Shown in pieces: positions 45,741 to 59,600 of a stretch of 64,000 bases of DNA. Source of the stretch: Nematostella vectensis (taxonomy: Eukaryota; Cnidaria; Anthozoa; Actiniaria; Edwardsiidae); NCBI RefSeq assembly GCF_932526225.1, contig NC_064036.1, positions 12,083,181 through 12,147,180 on the forward strand, given 5' to 3'. The notes beneath the pieces were generated by a model, which saw only the letters and a program-made list of their open reading frames with translations, was not told the DNA's origin and searched no databases. Both the position numbers and the translations under genes were made by a program. Position 1 is the stretch's first letter. The number at the start of each line of letters is the position of its first letter.

Positions 45741-46149
45741 GGCTTTGAATTCCAAGGAATGTTTACTTCTTCCTTTGGTGGTTCATCTATTTAGACTTTA
45801 TTTTGCAATTTCCTATTTACCTGGGACACGTTTTTCCCCCGATGAATAATATTTTTTAGTGTTATAAGGTAAAAGTTTGTGGGAGTTCACAGGGTTGTTA
45901 ACTGATGATGCACGAATTCCCCTCGCGATAATTCCATCGCGATAAGTGATAGTTTTTTTTTTATTTTGGCAGTCTTTTGAACCTAGGTTTGACGGAACTC
46001 TCCTATAAGCCCTAGATTATCCGCTTAGAGCCATCGGTAAGCGTCTACGACCCCAAAGTATTAGACCAACGCGTACTTCAAAGGTGCAAATAAGTAACCG
46101 AAATACCTGTTTTGCTAAGGCTATATTACTGCAATTTAACAATAACAAT

Positions 46150-46186
46150 AAAAAGAAGAAGAAGAGAGGAAGAAGAAGAAGAAGTG

Positions 46187-46218
<32 letters not shown>

Positions 46219-46324
46219 AGAAGAAGAAGAAGAAGAAGAAGAAGAAGAAGAAGAAGAAGAAGAAGAAGAAGAAGAAGAAGAAGAAGAAGAAGAAGAAGAA
46301 GAAGAAGATGATGATGATGATGAA
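46150..46324. repeat. (GAA)n microsatellite with flanking (GAT)n
   Basis: About 37 perfect GAA/AGA repeats (46194-46306), preceded by imperfect GAA/GGA sequence and followed by five GAT repeats. Pure purine on the + strand, so it can form triplex DNA. Poly-Arg, poly-Glu and poly-Leu frames are artefacts. Confidence 0.96.
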
Positions 46325-46351
46325 GTGGCAAAGCAGTGGCTATTGAAATAA

Positions 46352-48226
46352 GGTTACAATGCGGTACTTGTGCGCTAAACCGCTATTAGTATTTGTTTAA
46401 AGAGGGTTTTATTAGTCTATAACTTTTGAAAGCTTAAGTATCTTGCCTCTAATATCACAAAAAAATAATATGTTTATGTGCAGGTTCAAAGAGTTTCAAT
46501 TTACGATTCTCTGAAAGACCTGTCAAATGCGTGCATTCCAGAAACCTCAACTGCGCACAGACCGGGCTAATAGACAATGACACCCCGTGAGCTCACAAAG
46601 TACGGTTTTTACGCTGATAGGATAAACGTAGGTTAAAGCATGAATAGGTTAAAGCATGAATGAGACAACCAGTAAACAGTTGCCACCTGGCAAATAAGCT
46701 TTCTTCCACAAGTAAAGCGGATCGAACGGTGTCTCTGTTTGCATATTTGGTATCACATCTTTAGTCCAATAGCAATTCCTTAAACGGAAAAAGAAAATAA
46801 TTGCCGATGTTAACAGTTTATGCGCTAAGCTAGTTAAAATATATTTTGTTATTGTTTTTAGCTCGTCGTTTTTGGTTTACGAAGTTGTTTACATGTGTTC
46901 GAGTAGATAGACACGCGATTTTAACAATGCCTTATTCAAAAACGTATTTGATTTGATTATAATTATGTTACGATAAGGTGGAACAATTAAATTGAGTTCT
47001 TTACGGACTTCAGACTTGGGGTGATTAAGAAACAGTTAAGTGTGAAGTGGTTGCTCAAAGACACTTATAAATAAATAAACGTTTAAGTGCTCGAGAACTC
47101 CCACATGATAACTTATTGTTTTTATTGTTAATAATAGGGAACTGTCGAAGTGTGGGATTACGCTTGAGTTAAAAGAACACTATTGTATGAGCGTATTGCA
47201 TGAGTATGCTAAACCAATAAAATTACAAGATAGACATGAAAAAATTTACGCATTTTCTTATGTGTTGACTTAAGAACTTATCTCAGGATCAAAGAAACAA
47301 CGTAGTCTCCACTTCGCGTCCATTGCATATAACAAAAAAAAAACATAAACTTTCGCCATTTCACTCAATTCACAACCATATAAGATTTAGTGCTTGTCAA
47401 ACCATTGAAAAGCTAAGAAGAATTATTTCTAGGCGTAGGAAAGAGAGGAAACAGCTACTTTAAAAAATCCAATTAGAAAGGTACCATTTGATCAAGTTAA
47501 AATTCATTAAAATCATTTTTCCGCCTTCGCCGGAATCGCCTAATTCCCCCTACATCATTACTAAGTCTTGAAGGAAGGTTAAACCAAAACAAGCGTGATT
47601 TTGCTCGGAAATTGATTTTAAAAGATAAACATAAAAACGCAGATTGAATAATTACGTACTTTACCGACCAGGTGAGTGCTTTATGGAGTTATTTTCAAAC
47701 ATAGAAATTGTTTTGGGGAAAAATAGTATTTGATAAAATATTTGTGATCGTTCTTTAGCCGTTCGCCCTTGAACATAAATAAAGACTGAGGTAGTGTGAC
47801 CTAGATTCTGATGAACAGAATGAGTACGTTTGTGTTACGCCTGACGAGAAAATCCATTGTTGTTGCATAATAAAGCCAGCTCTGTGGAGTTAAACAGAGG
47901 CGTTATCATGCGTCCCAATCTAGATAAACTATGGATACTGGGAAAAGCGATAAAGATCTTGCTTCACTGTAATAATATTTGTTTATTGAGCCCAAAACAG
48001 TACAACCTAAATTACTCTGAATTCAGTTCGGCCAGCAACATTGCATCGTTACTTTATAGTTACAAATTTACAAAATCTCTGAGGGTTGGCGACAAACTGG
48101 CGCACGGGCGGTGTTCTTAGCGAGTAGGAGATAGTGGTACACTCAATTTATTGCATTTGACAACTTGAGCACTTTTGTTGTAGCGTGAGTGAGCGTGAGT
48201 TATCATGTGCTTCCCATAACCGAGAC
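46352..48226. other. AT-rich intergenic sequence, nothing convincing
   Basis: No genes or repeats were recognised. A GACCAG|GTGAGTG sequence near 47669 resembles a splice donor, but no associated coding exon is visible. The 87-codon frame at 47857-48120 has no recognisable domain. Confidence 0.35.
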
Positions 48227-48572
48227 TCCCAGAGGGTTTTCCAAGAAAAAAAATAGAGCAGCTTATTGAAACCTCCGAGAATTAGGGATTTCTAGGAAAA
48301 TATAGAGCACATCTTATTGATATCTCGGAAAATTTGAATTTTCCAAGAAATTATAGAGCCGCTTTATGGAAACCCCCGAGAATTAGGAATTTCTAGGAAA
48401 ATTTAGAGTATCTTATTGATATCTCGGAGAATTTGGGCTTTCCAAGAAATTATAGAGCCGCTTATGGAAACCTCCGAATATCAGGGATTTTTAGGAAAAT
48501 TTAAAGTTTCTTATTGCTATCTCGGAGAATTTGGGTTTTCCGAGAAATTATAGAGCCGCTTATGGAAACCTC
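48227..48572. repeat. About 99-bp tandem repeat with internal half-repeats
   Basis: About 3.3 diverged units, marked by TTCCAAGAAA or TTCCGAGAAA at 48240, 48343, 48442 and 48540. Each unit splits into two related halves of about 50 bp (GAGCCGCTTATGGAAACC... and GAGCACATCTTATTGATATC...). Non-coding. Confidence 0.85.
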
Positions 48573-49172
48573 TCCCTCTGACAGCTTACAATGAAAGCCA
48601 AAATAAAAGGAAAGGAAGCGCTATAGTATATACATAGTAAGTTTTTTAAACGAAATAAAAGGAATAAAAATATTATCACATTCGTGAGCCCGCAGAAATT
48701 GCCCACTGAGGGAGGGCGATATGCATCTCTTGAAGCCACGTAAATGGAGATGCCGAAAGATTCACACTTCACCGACACTACTCGAATCAAACACCCCGCG
48801 TGCTTACATTCCCCGCGCTGACCACATCCTTTAATCAATACTCGATAGACCACTGATTGCCCAAGTGATAAACGCCATCGTGCACTTCCCTCTATCTCTA
48901 GCTGGAGTGCTTGAAGAGCTAATAGGAAGTTCACTATGTGCATATCTCAATTTGGCAGCTCTCACTGCTTGATCTGAACAGGAGATAACAGTAGATTCAT
49001 TTTCCGAGAGGGTCCATTTCCGGGTTGACCTTTTTCCCCCACATATGTATACCATCGTAGGTAAGTATACCCGTGGGCCAGCAGAGGAAAAAGCGGCGCC
49101 TTGGGAAAGAACAAATGAAATGGAATTAAAGGCACTCTGCAATATTCCGTTGCTAATGGGTGCTGCCTGCAA
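48573..49172 (-). other. GC-richer island with overlapping unassigned open frames
   Basis: Two overlapping - strand frames (48560-48943, 127 codons; 48831-49172, 113 codons) lie in sequence noticeably less AT-rich than its surroundings. The peptide segments (SENESTVISCSDQAVRAAKL and GECKHAGCLIRVVSVKCESF) match no family I know. It may be an exon pair, a conserved non-coding element or an old insertion. I cannot tell which. Confidence 0.2.
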
Positions 49173-49616
49173 TTACCTTTTTAAGAAGTAATTACGTTAA
49201 TCGGGAAAATGGCACATTTGTCTCTGAGATTGTACAGTAAATAGGGAAAAAAACTTGATGTTAAAGTGAAGACACCATCTGATCATAAAGCCTTATCTTG
49301 GCACTAACATGTTAAAATATTGAGCATAGGAAAAAGGAAACACAATCTGGAGTAGAACATGTTTCTTATAACTATTTTTACAGCAGCTTATTCGTGTGGT
49401 TTGTAACAATTCCATTATAGAGCTTTGCGATTCGAGAAAATACTGCGTACGTGTTACTTGGGAAATGCAATCATCATCTACTGTTTGGGTTTGGGTTCAC
49501 TTATCGAGCCCACGGCTATCGGTCACTGGTATAGATTTCACCTCTTTAGTCTTCAGTAGGTAAAGTAGGTATCCGAAAATGGTACAGTGTTAGCAGATCA
49601 CTCTGCAATGAACTAG

Positions 49617-49750
49617 CAGGGCCGTAGCATGGGGTGGGGCACTAGGGGCACGTGCCCCCCCCCCCCCCCAATATTTTTTTAAACATTTAAGGAAATGACC
49701 AGTAGGGCGTGGCTGTGCCCCATTGTGCCCCTCCAATATTCCGATGCCTG
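49617..49750 (-). mobile_element. Short hAT-like MITE, copy 2
   Basis: Begins CAGGGCCGTAGCATGGGG and matches the reverse complement of 345-513, including a 16-17 base C run that corresponds to the G run there. It ends near GATGCCTG. Confidence 0.62.
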
Positions 49751-50478
49751 CTTAGGCAGTGTACTGGAAAATGAAAATGACACAAACACGAGTACACACT
49801 CCCAAAAATATAATATTTATACAAGAAGTATATCGCTAAGCAAGGAGTGCATTGATAAATGAAGAAAAAAGCAGCCTAGCCCTAGCTAGAAATCGACCTG
49901 TAAGAACTCCAATTTCCAAAATTCGTTTGTATAATTTGGTGCAATAAGCTGCTCGCGCAAACTACTTTTTAATTATTGTTGGTGCGTAAAATCCAAAGCA
50001 AATTGACCAATTGGATTAACCAGATTCAGTTGTAAACAAATTTGAAGGGAATTATCGCTTTAGGCCTTGCGAAGAGCGCTGCCGTAGCAAGAACGAAGAA
50101 CTAAATTCGAAGAATCCCTTTGCACGAGAACAGCAAGGGTAAAAGTAGAGTAGCTACAAGAAACCCATCGGTATGTATCGCAGTTACCGTCAGAAAACTA
50201 TTTGAAAACGATGAGGCATTTGACCGAACACCATTTCATTCTTTAATGCATTCTTTCTTAGACTTAGAGTAACAACGTTACAAATAACGTTAGGGATCAA
50301 AGCAACTTTAGACAACGTGGAAATGGTGTTCAGCAAATAGTTACAGTCAGTCTTCGTGTTTCTAAAACAAATACATCCCAATCGATAATTATTACTAACA
50401 AACAAGAATAAACTGAGAGTCACTAATTGAATTCTTTTGCAAGGGGCTCTAACGATTGCTCTATGAAAAGGAAAATAA

Positions 50479-50742
50479 ATGGCTAATCCTCAGCACATGA
50501 ATTCATTCAGGAGGTTCGATCAGATTCAGAGGATAAGATGTTTATATTGTCAAATAAACGGACGCCTTGTATTTGTATTGTTCTTTGAGACTAGTATCGC
50601 AAAGTGTAAGCTCGACGACAGGTTAGTGATGAACGATAACAAAGATGTTGAAAGTCCATTCTCGATAGAGTCAATTCTTTCTTTGTTTAGTCCAATAAAG
50701 TTAATTATGGAGTGTCGACCATATTCACGCTTAAACAATTAG
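50479..50742 (+). other. Open frame containing an eh1-like repression motif
   Basis: This 87-codon frame contains ESPFSIESILSLFS (about 50653-50694), matching the FxIxxIL pattern of the engrailed-homology-1 motif. Homeobox and other repressors use that motif, often near the N-terminus, to bind Groucho. A nearer ATG (50630) would place the motif at residue 10 of the product. No homeodomain, splice donor or other domain is visible nearby, and a 6-residue pattern in AT-rich DNA can arise by chance. Confidence 0.15.
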
Positions 50743-53700
50743 CACTGGTTTGCAAGGCGTGTATTAAAGCTAATGAACTCGCGAATGGCGTACAGCATAG
50801 TACGTCTGTCGTAGACAATTCTCAAATTACGCCAACTATTATTGTTCGTGTACCTTCGAAGGGTGGAGTATGCTTCGATTAGCTTAAAAAATTCCTTATC
50901 AAAGTTGCCGAAGCATACTAAGAGAAAATCGAAAAAGGAAGCGGTAAATTAGCAAGGAATTAGGAACAGATACGCCGGACCGACGACTAAAAACGGTTCA
51001 ATTAACGTGCATGTTGGAAGTCTTTGTTTTCAAGTATAATTCCTAGGGAAACTGAGTCTTTTAAAGTAGGCGCGCTGGTAGCACGTTAAAGGGTTTCAAG
51101 AAGCATCAACTTAGTGAAGCCGAAAATGGGAGAACAAAATCATAGACTTCGAAGAATGAATAACATGTAAAGAGTAGAGTTGCGGATCTTCAAAGAGATG
51201 CCGACGACTATGTACTTAAAAAAGTAGTGCGACTGTAATAGCGTAAAGCCGTTGTTGAGTGGCCATGGTCAATGAATAATTTACGCCGTTTCACGCCAAC
51301 ACTAATGTACTTCTATTGATCGTATGTCTCCTTAAAAGGTACGCATGCAATGAGATCGTCCCTTTTTAAATCAGAACTAAATTGAAATATTTAAATGGCA
51401 TATCTAAAAAGAAGTCCTAACATTAAAAAGATATTGTAATAATTCTAAATAAAAATAATAATTGTATTTTTATTCGAAACCCAACTTTTGCTTTCAAATG
51501 GTTTAAGTCTTTTCTGCTCCGTTATAACAAAAATCACGGCGAATTTGTCGCGAGTTACTCGATCGCTATAAGCTAAAGCGTTAAGCTGCTGTAAAACTTC
51601 AGGTGTTAACATAATGTATATATTTACTTTATGGGTTAAATCCGTCCCAATTCGATTAGGCCTAGAGGAAAATTGCACAAGGGGGTGAAGGGTTGACAAA
51701 CCTCTCCTAAAGCCGAAACTATACAACGTGCTAAATTGACAGTAAGCAACGGAGACCCGAAAAGAGGACCGCGCACAATCTTGACCAAAAGGCAGACTAA
51801 ACTTTTACAGCATTTCATCCAAATAAACTCGATTATTTTCAAAGCAAACTGTTTATAATTATGGCGCAAGTCGATCTAAGCCGTTAGTGAACTAATACAT
51901 AGGCCTCATCTAGGCCGCCGCTTATTTGTACGAAAAGGACTCACAATTCATTAGTTGAAATAGTCAGAGAGCCACATTTCCTCTTCTAAAATAATTGCCG
52001 GAACTCGATTTATGTTAGGAAAATGCAGGGCAAAATATGGAGCAAATTAAAAAAATAAGCCTAAGGGACTTTTGTAGCTTTTTGGTGATTAGCTTCAAAA
52101 GAAAGCCGTCTTAAAAAATACTTCACTGAATTTCTGAGAGTTTTTCTTCTTTGCGGTCACACGTAAGCAAAGAGTGCAGGAAATAGTCTGTGAAGTGACA
52201 ATACAGTGAAGCATGTTTATTATGGTTAGGAAAGGCAATTGAGAGAGAATTGAGCGTTTTTGAATAAACAGTCACACAATAAAATTCAAAATAACCCAGG
52301 GAGAGATGCCGTTTTGTACAACAGCTCACAGTTTCTGCAGGAGGAAGAAGCTCCAACGTAAACAAAGACACAGCAGGAACATCGGATGATACGGGCAAAT
52401 TAGATATGAGATTTTCGCCTTAAAAAAATGCAAAGAAAATGGAATCGAACATTAATGAAAAACCTTTCTCTCGGGGTTTATTGGTGAGTTTTCGGGCAAT
52501 TCCTAAGATCTGAACACATATTCGCCTATAATTATATTATTAATCGATTTAAATTGCTGAATATAAATACACCACGCTTTACGGATTCCAAACGTTTAGA
52601 AATCATCCGAGAAATTCTGTTAAAAAGACTAACGCGTATTATTAATCTTAAACATCAAATAATCGGTTGTCTGTTGAGAAGAGCTACGACCACAAGAGCG
52701 TATTCTTGAGGAACCTTAGAAAGGCCGATTCTAACAAGAAAGGAAATTAATGTTTTGTACCGTGAATGCTATGGACCACATAGACACCATGGAGTTTTAG
52801 ATTCGTAATAAAAGATTCTTAGTGAGAAACCAATTGAAAATAGATGATTTTCTATTATTACGTCCAGAAAACCCGAGGTTGTGTTGTTATCTTTGCAATT
52901 TGTGAATACTTACAGATAAAAGACAGGAGAGCTTTCAGCAAACTGTCTATCCTCATTGCATCTTTAGAGATATGATTAAAAGCTGATATTTAAACTGCTA
53001 TAACAACCCGGTATTTTGTAGACTGTCATGTAAATCAGGATTGAATAAGACATAGAGAGATAAGTTTATTTGCTTGAAAACATCTTGGAGTGGTTGTTTA
53101 CAGAGCGGGTGGAAAGCTCAACTTGAAAAATTCATAGCTAGGAATTACAAATCCCACTTTTGCCTTGATTAAAAACAGATATTTCCAAGATTATCAAGAA
53201 ATCAATAATGTAGCTGTAAATGACATATATAAAATGGACTTTTAGTGAAGTTAATTAGAAAGACGTTCATTTTTTCCTCGATAAAAATGCCTAAATGATA
53301 TTTCGCACTGGGGCGGTAAAACTCTTTTTCCAGAGTTTGAAAAACACGGAAGCCGCAAAGACAGTCGATCAAAACGACCAAAATAAGGAACAAAATCTCA
53401 TTGAAAATGGCAGTTTGCGGCTTGGCAAACGAATTTCTAAATAAACTACAAAAACATCAGACTCTTTTGAAAAACATTATTTGATGAGCCGAAGCATATG
53501 GCAGGCAAGAAAGAAAGATCTTAGACTGGGTTCGCGCTATGCTTGCAGATACTTCAATCATAATGTGATTATGAAATAAGGAATTCTGATTGAGGAGATA
53601 AGCTTAATATTTGCTTGCTTTCTTCAAGAAAAATCAATGTTTGTAGAAAGTGTATTATTTGGCTTATTTATTTGTGGCCTTCTAAGGATTTTATTGGCAA

Positions 53701-56587
53701 TAGATACACAAACACCGTAGACAAAGCAATGGCACTAGCGGCCAAAACCGCAGATTTCCCCCCTCTCCTCGAGGGAGGAGATCGACGCCATGTCGCAAAC
53801 TCTAAGGAAACAGAATGTTTAAAACACAAAAATATTGAACCTAATGTTTTATGAACGGTTAATGTGCTGGAATCTTAGAAATTGTGGCCAGATCACCGTC
53901 CGTGCGTGAAACTCTAAGCGCTAACAAGCATCGTTTGTTTGCATCTTATCAGGTGAATCTCGGGCATGCAGAGTTGTAAAACATGCAATAACAATGTATT
54001 TACGTGGAAGGGGTATTTAAAAGCGCCACTTCACATAGATGATACAAAATATCAGATGAAGGAGCGCACAAGCTTATTTAGCAAATAAAAACAACTGTGT
54101 CGTGTCTATTGATTCAATATCTCCGTTTTTCCTGATTAATTCTTTTTTATTTTTGCTAAAGAAAAATGAGATACTGTTTTACCTTTCGAACAATTTTATT
54201 TCTTACATCAGTGAGAGGTTTTACAGGGAGATAAAGAGAGTCTCAACGGTCACGTTTTGTAGTAATAGTTTTATTTTTCAAACCCATTTATAATTGTTTA
54301 TCTAGCAAAATTTATTTATTATGTTGTTAACGTGAAATATTATATATCTCAAGTAAACATAGTAAGAAACAATGTTGCTCTTTTTATCTCCCTTCACCCT
54401 TCTGTAGTCTTTAAAATCAGCTATGAAAATGGTTAACAATAAACAGTGTGCGGATAAATAAAGAAAAAATCTAACCAACAGAAAACTTGATCAAACACGG
54501 TATTGTTTGAGAACAACTACTGGTTTATTTCTCTTTTTTTCGCGAGCTGATAGACTAATAGACTAAACTGGTAAGCCTTGTTTGAACTACTTTTAAGATT
54601 CGGCGTGAAATGTGTGCGAGGCGCGAAACGGGTAATCTGACTGGTGAAATTATTTTCTCTTGAAAAAGGAAGGATTTCCCAGGCTAACATATCACACGGG
54701 TGACCTTATTACTGTGACCCGTTCAATCCCTAAGACGTGGAACTTTACCGAATGTTTACATTTGGCGGTACATGTGCTTCATAGCATTTTCCAAAACATC
54801 TATATTGAAAAGGCTCATATAGAAAAACGAACAACTACTGTAAAGGCCCCCGACATAGAACCCTCTGATTTCATGACGATTCAACTCAAGACATTTCCGT
54901 TATAATACAGACTCGAGGAACTGTGATTCACTACAAGTGACTCTTGATATAGGAATTATATGCCATTGTTTTGGTAAATTATTCTTACAATACAAGAAAA
55001 ACATTTTCTGGTAGCGCGATACAAAAGAGCAGGTTTTAATAAGGGAAGGCTACCCGCTAACTGCCCACTTAATCTGTGGAACACATGATCGCTAGAAAGC
55101 ATTAAAACGCCCAGCGCACGGACTCTTTTGTAACAAAAGAAAAAGAAGCTGTCGAATAAATTGCTTGGTATGAAGTAGAAATCTGATATCCATTGAGTTT
55201 CATGAGAAGATCGAACAATAACTACAATAAAGGGGATTTACCGTTTGCCACCAGTTAAACAATCGAGGAGACGATAGGAATTGGACTTATCGGTCATACT
55301 TATAATCTTGTAGTTTGTAAGATCTCATCAAGTAGAGAATCCAAAATATAAAATACAAAACATCGTATTTGTTGTTTTCCAATGTTTCGCTTGTTTACTT
55401 TAATTACCGAGTAAGTTACTTTCAAGAGCAGGAGTTTAGTCTTGCCCTCTTCCAGTTACGACAACATACAATAGACGAACTTTATTAGACAGGGTTGAAC
55501 AATCATACTAATAAGGGTATCCAAGATATTTTTAAGTCAAATGAAAAGAAAGGAAAGAACACTATGAAACGGGAAACGCTATGAGAAAGAAGGGTTGTTA
55601 TCGAGTTCTCAATCCGTTATTGTGCAAAACAATTTGGACTATTTCTAAAAATTGCTTAAGAAACAATCTACCGCAATCATAACCCTGAAAGAAAACAAAC
55701 CATAAACCAAGTTTGCAAAACTTTGAGCAAATATTTACTAAACTTAGGTTTACAATCTCAGAACCGAAGGGGGACGTCCGGTGGTGAAAGCTTACACTTG
55801 GAATAACTGCACGTCAAATGTCCTGGTTTGGGAGGGAAACGAAAAAAAGGCCAGCTTGCATTAAGAAAAGACATGCGAAACATTGATTGACCAAGCGCAT
55901 ATTCTCTCTCTCTCTCTTTCTCTCGATTAAATATTTGGCGATGCAATTAAATGGACATTATCAACCTGCCACATAAATAAACTTCTTAGATTTACGAGCA
56001 AACAAAGTGTTTGCTTTGAGGATTTCACAAGGAGAGCAAAGGATTGTCAAGTGTCTAGTGTTAGGTTGTCTTTCAGAGCTCAAAAAGCGCAGAAGAAGTT
56101 CAAGTACTCAATGTCTATCAAAGTTGAGTGCTAGAGAAAAGTTATGCTACTTCATATATTAGTTCTGACAGCTTAGTGAAGTTCTATTTGAGAATAAAAG
56201 TAAGTCGGCTATTGCTAATGGCTGGCTTGCTAGATCATAAAGTCTGCACAATTATTGGTTCGCCTGGGCCACTTCTAGGTTCCTTTTCTGGCTCTAATAA
56301 GTCTAAAAAGAACCTCAATAGAATGAATAGTTAATACATACCAGGGAAACACGTTTATAAAATAAATCAAAGCTTTTTAATTTCATTGTTTTCAAACCAA
56401 GGGACAATACAATTTGAACAGGGACCCTGTTATCTGGAGTTAATTTTGAATGTTGTTTACAAATGCGATTGGCAAAGCGGTCACAAACACAGTCAATATT
56501 TTATGAATGTTTTATCAAACAAAATACCATTGAAACGATATCAAATATGATGAGGTCATGAATAATTCATGGTGCTAAATTTAAGGA

Positions 56588-56662
56588 ACTAAACGACTGG
56601 CGCAGAGCACAGTTCTCAGAAGCAGTCGACAAGTGAACTACTCGCCAGCTCCGACTTTTTCA
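56588..56662 (+). other. Candidate non-coding first exon
   Basis: A GC-richer stretch (AACGACTGGCGCAGAGCACA onward) ends TTTTTCAG|GTGAGCAT, a strong donor match at 56663. The sequence just upstream includes ATGATGAGGTCATGAAT. The combination resembles a 5' UTR exon, but no downstream coding exon was recognised. This is inference only. Confidence 0.2.
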
Positions 56663-59600
56663 GGTGAGCATCAACTATAAACTTGATTGTATGTTTTTAA
56701 CCACAATTTATCAAGCAACCAACAAAGTTTTCTAAACATATTGCGAAAAAAACCGCATTTGTTTATCCATTAGATGTGTAAATACAGTCGAGATATTTTA
56801 CTTTGTGGACACACTGTTTGCTGATATCATATTTGCTTGTTTAACAATCGCTAGCCTTTCTAGAAGAAATATTTTAGCAATCGTAGACTTATCAAACAAA
56901 TTTAATCACTTCGCGGTTAGAAACGAATCGAATCTCAAAGTAAAACTAAAATGCATTTTCCTTGTTTTTTCACGAATTTCACGAGTAATTCTCCTAGCTA
57001 AAGAAAAATGTATCATGGGTATTTCACAGCTATCACAAAATGCTCAACGGGTTAACACTCTTTTCTTTATCATCAATTAAGCAAAGGTCTGTCTTTTAAT
57101 TTTAATGGAAAATTGCACGGAACATTTCGCAATTTTCGCTGAATTCGAATTTCGCCACAAAAAACCCATATATGAAATATTTCTATTTAGGTTTGTTTAG
57201 AAAACTTCGGTTACCGAATGAAAATATTGTTGTGTATGGCGGACCTCATTGGTTATCGCGAATACTGCAAACCAGGTTATGGTACAATATTAGCATTAGC
57301 TATGCACACGTCTATAAATATTTGATGCTGGGAAAATTGTCCGATGTGCGCGTCTCTTTACAGCCTAGGTGTGGACAAAGCTTGCCACTGATTTTGTTAC
57401 GTCTTTACAAAACGCACTCATAACCAAGATCAATTATGAACTCCGTGCTTTCGACCCAAAAAGAACAATCACGTTTGTGTTTCCTTTCGTTAATTAATTG
57501 CTAAAAACACATCTCACACGAGTTACCTTTCAAACGGGCCGACATAATTACCAAACGAGTTTATTGCATTGGAGCAAAACGAACAACGAATTACTTAAAA
57601 CATAAAGGTTAATGATAGGTACAAACGATTGTACCTTAAGATACTAAACGGTGAATTGTACTAACTTAGGCTGGGCGTTAACAGCATCTATACTTTCAAA
57701 TAGACATACCTGCAGTGTGCTTTTGAATTTGAATTTTGAATTTTGAATAGTGACTACAAAAAAGTCACCTGTGAAAAATCGCTTAGTTAGTGGTTCACAC
57801 AAAGAAGCGAAACCCACTACACGATCTTGAGAGGAATTTACAACAGGTGTTGATAAAAAAATCTCATCCCGTACTTTCAGACACGCCACAGACATGTTAC
57901 ACCCTATTACCCTGTGTCTCACAAACCGCTGGAAAAATAGAAACAGTAAATAAACTTTGCTACAGATACAAACAATTCGCGACAACTTCGCTACAAATAC
58001 ACAATTTTTTGACAAATACATACAACATTTCGTACAGGCGAGTTGGTGTCGCTTTGTCTATCCCTGATAAGTCTGGCTTCCAAACACAGTGTTTAACAGC
58101 AGGCGATCCAAGGACCTTTTCGACGTTACTAAATTTAAATACCATGGCTGGTTATACTACCGTGGGAAAAATAGGAAGACGATAATTATAAATCAGGCGG
58201 CCACAAGCTCACAGTATGTTGATAACAAGGAAGTACAAGCCCAGCATTTGTCTGGAACAATAGATTTAATGGATACCAGTAACCGCCTTAAGGTGGGACG
58301 GGAGGGAAAAAGCTGACTCAGGCACTCGAAGTTCGCTAAGGTTATCTAGAAAATCAATTCTACTAACATAGACACGTATTTCTTTCAAAATACTTGAGAA
58401 ATGATTCCTTTTGGCCACACACGCTGATGGGTGAAAGAAAAGAAAATCTATAACAAGTATAACATCTAGATTAGATATCTTCCTATATTCTATGTTGTTG
58501 TTTACACAGTAATAGTCGTTGTAAATTTTATCATCTTTGGCTAAGAAAACCGGGCGGTACGACTTTCATTGTCGAGAGGCTCTTGAGAATGCGAACAAGA
58601 GTGACAATTTATATCTTGGCTACGATTCTTATCGTTCTTCTACCCATGCAAAGATACTGTCGGAAGTTAGCAAGTTACTCCTTTATATAGCCCCAAACTA
58701 AGAGGAAAGGTATTTGGCAACACCTATGAGGCAAGTCTGGGTTGGGGCGAGACCCGATTTCTGTTACAAAGAGACCGGTGGGCAACGATTGATTGGGATG
58801 TTGCGCTAATGTACTGGTGAATGTAGGTGAATGTTACCCTATCAACTGTAGAGATAAGCTAAAAGAACTTTCAACAAATCAGCACTCTCTCACGCGAACA
58901 GCCGCAATAAAACCATATATACTTCAGAACAATTGAAATCTTTGAGTGCAAATGCTTCAACATAGGCTCAATAGCCATCGAGTTTTATCGTTTGTTGAGC
59001 AAATTTCTCGAGTTAAAGTGAAAACAAATAGAGAATGAATGCAAAACTGATGTTATCTGCTTCCAAATAAACATTCACCGGTACAAGGTCTTGGTGCGTT
59101 ATCACGACAGGAAATACCGCTCAAGTGGTCTCTGATCGCTGTGTTTTCTCTTTCCTCGCGTAAAGCTGTTGACAAACTACGATAACCGACTCTTCTCACA
59201 TAATTTGGCCTTGATACTATAATACACTCAAGTCAAAATAAGTCAAAATAAGTGATTTCAGATAGCGGGGTAGATGTTCATAGCAAACAACTCATGGGAA
59301 TTGGAAACTCGTGATTCGAATTGAGGTGATCTTGAAGATGCCAGAGCCACGGGGCCTTTCTATACACCACCCCCCAGACTGCAAAGTGACAATCTAGCAA
59401 ATAAAAGGCGTTTTTTTATCTTCAAAAGCTGCAGAGCTTGTTGAACCTGAGGTGAAAACCGCTACAAGATCGACAAAAGTCTAGTTGCAGTGAGAGTATT
59501 TTGGGATGTTTGTGTTATTTGAGATAGATAGAATACACTAGGAGATATGCTTTGTCATATCGCGCTTTCGAGGGCACAAAATGGCAATAGTTCAGAAAAG

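Noticed and set aside
46017-46351. Poly-Leu, poly-Arg and poly-Glu open frames
   Set aside because: They are translations of the GAA microsatellite in different frames.
58589-58690. 33-aa small ORF with a hydrophobic stretch (YILATILIVLL)
   Set aside because: A single short frame with no Kozak context, splice sites or homology; expected by chance in AT-rich DNA.
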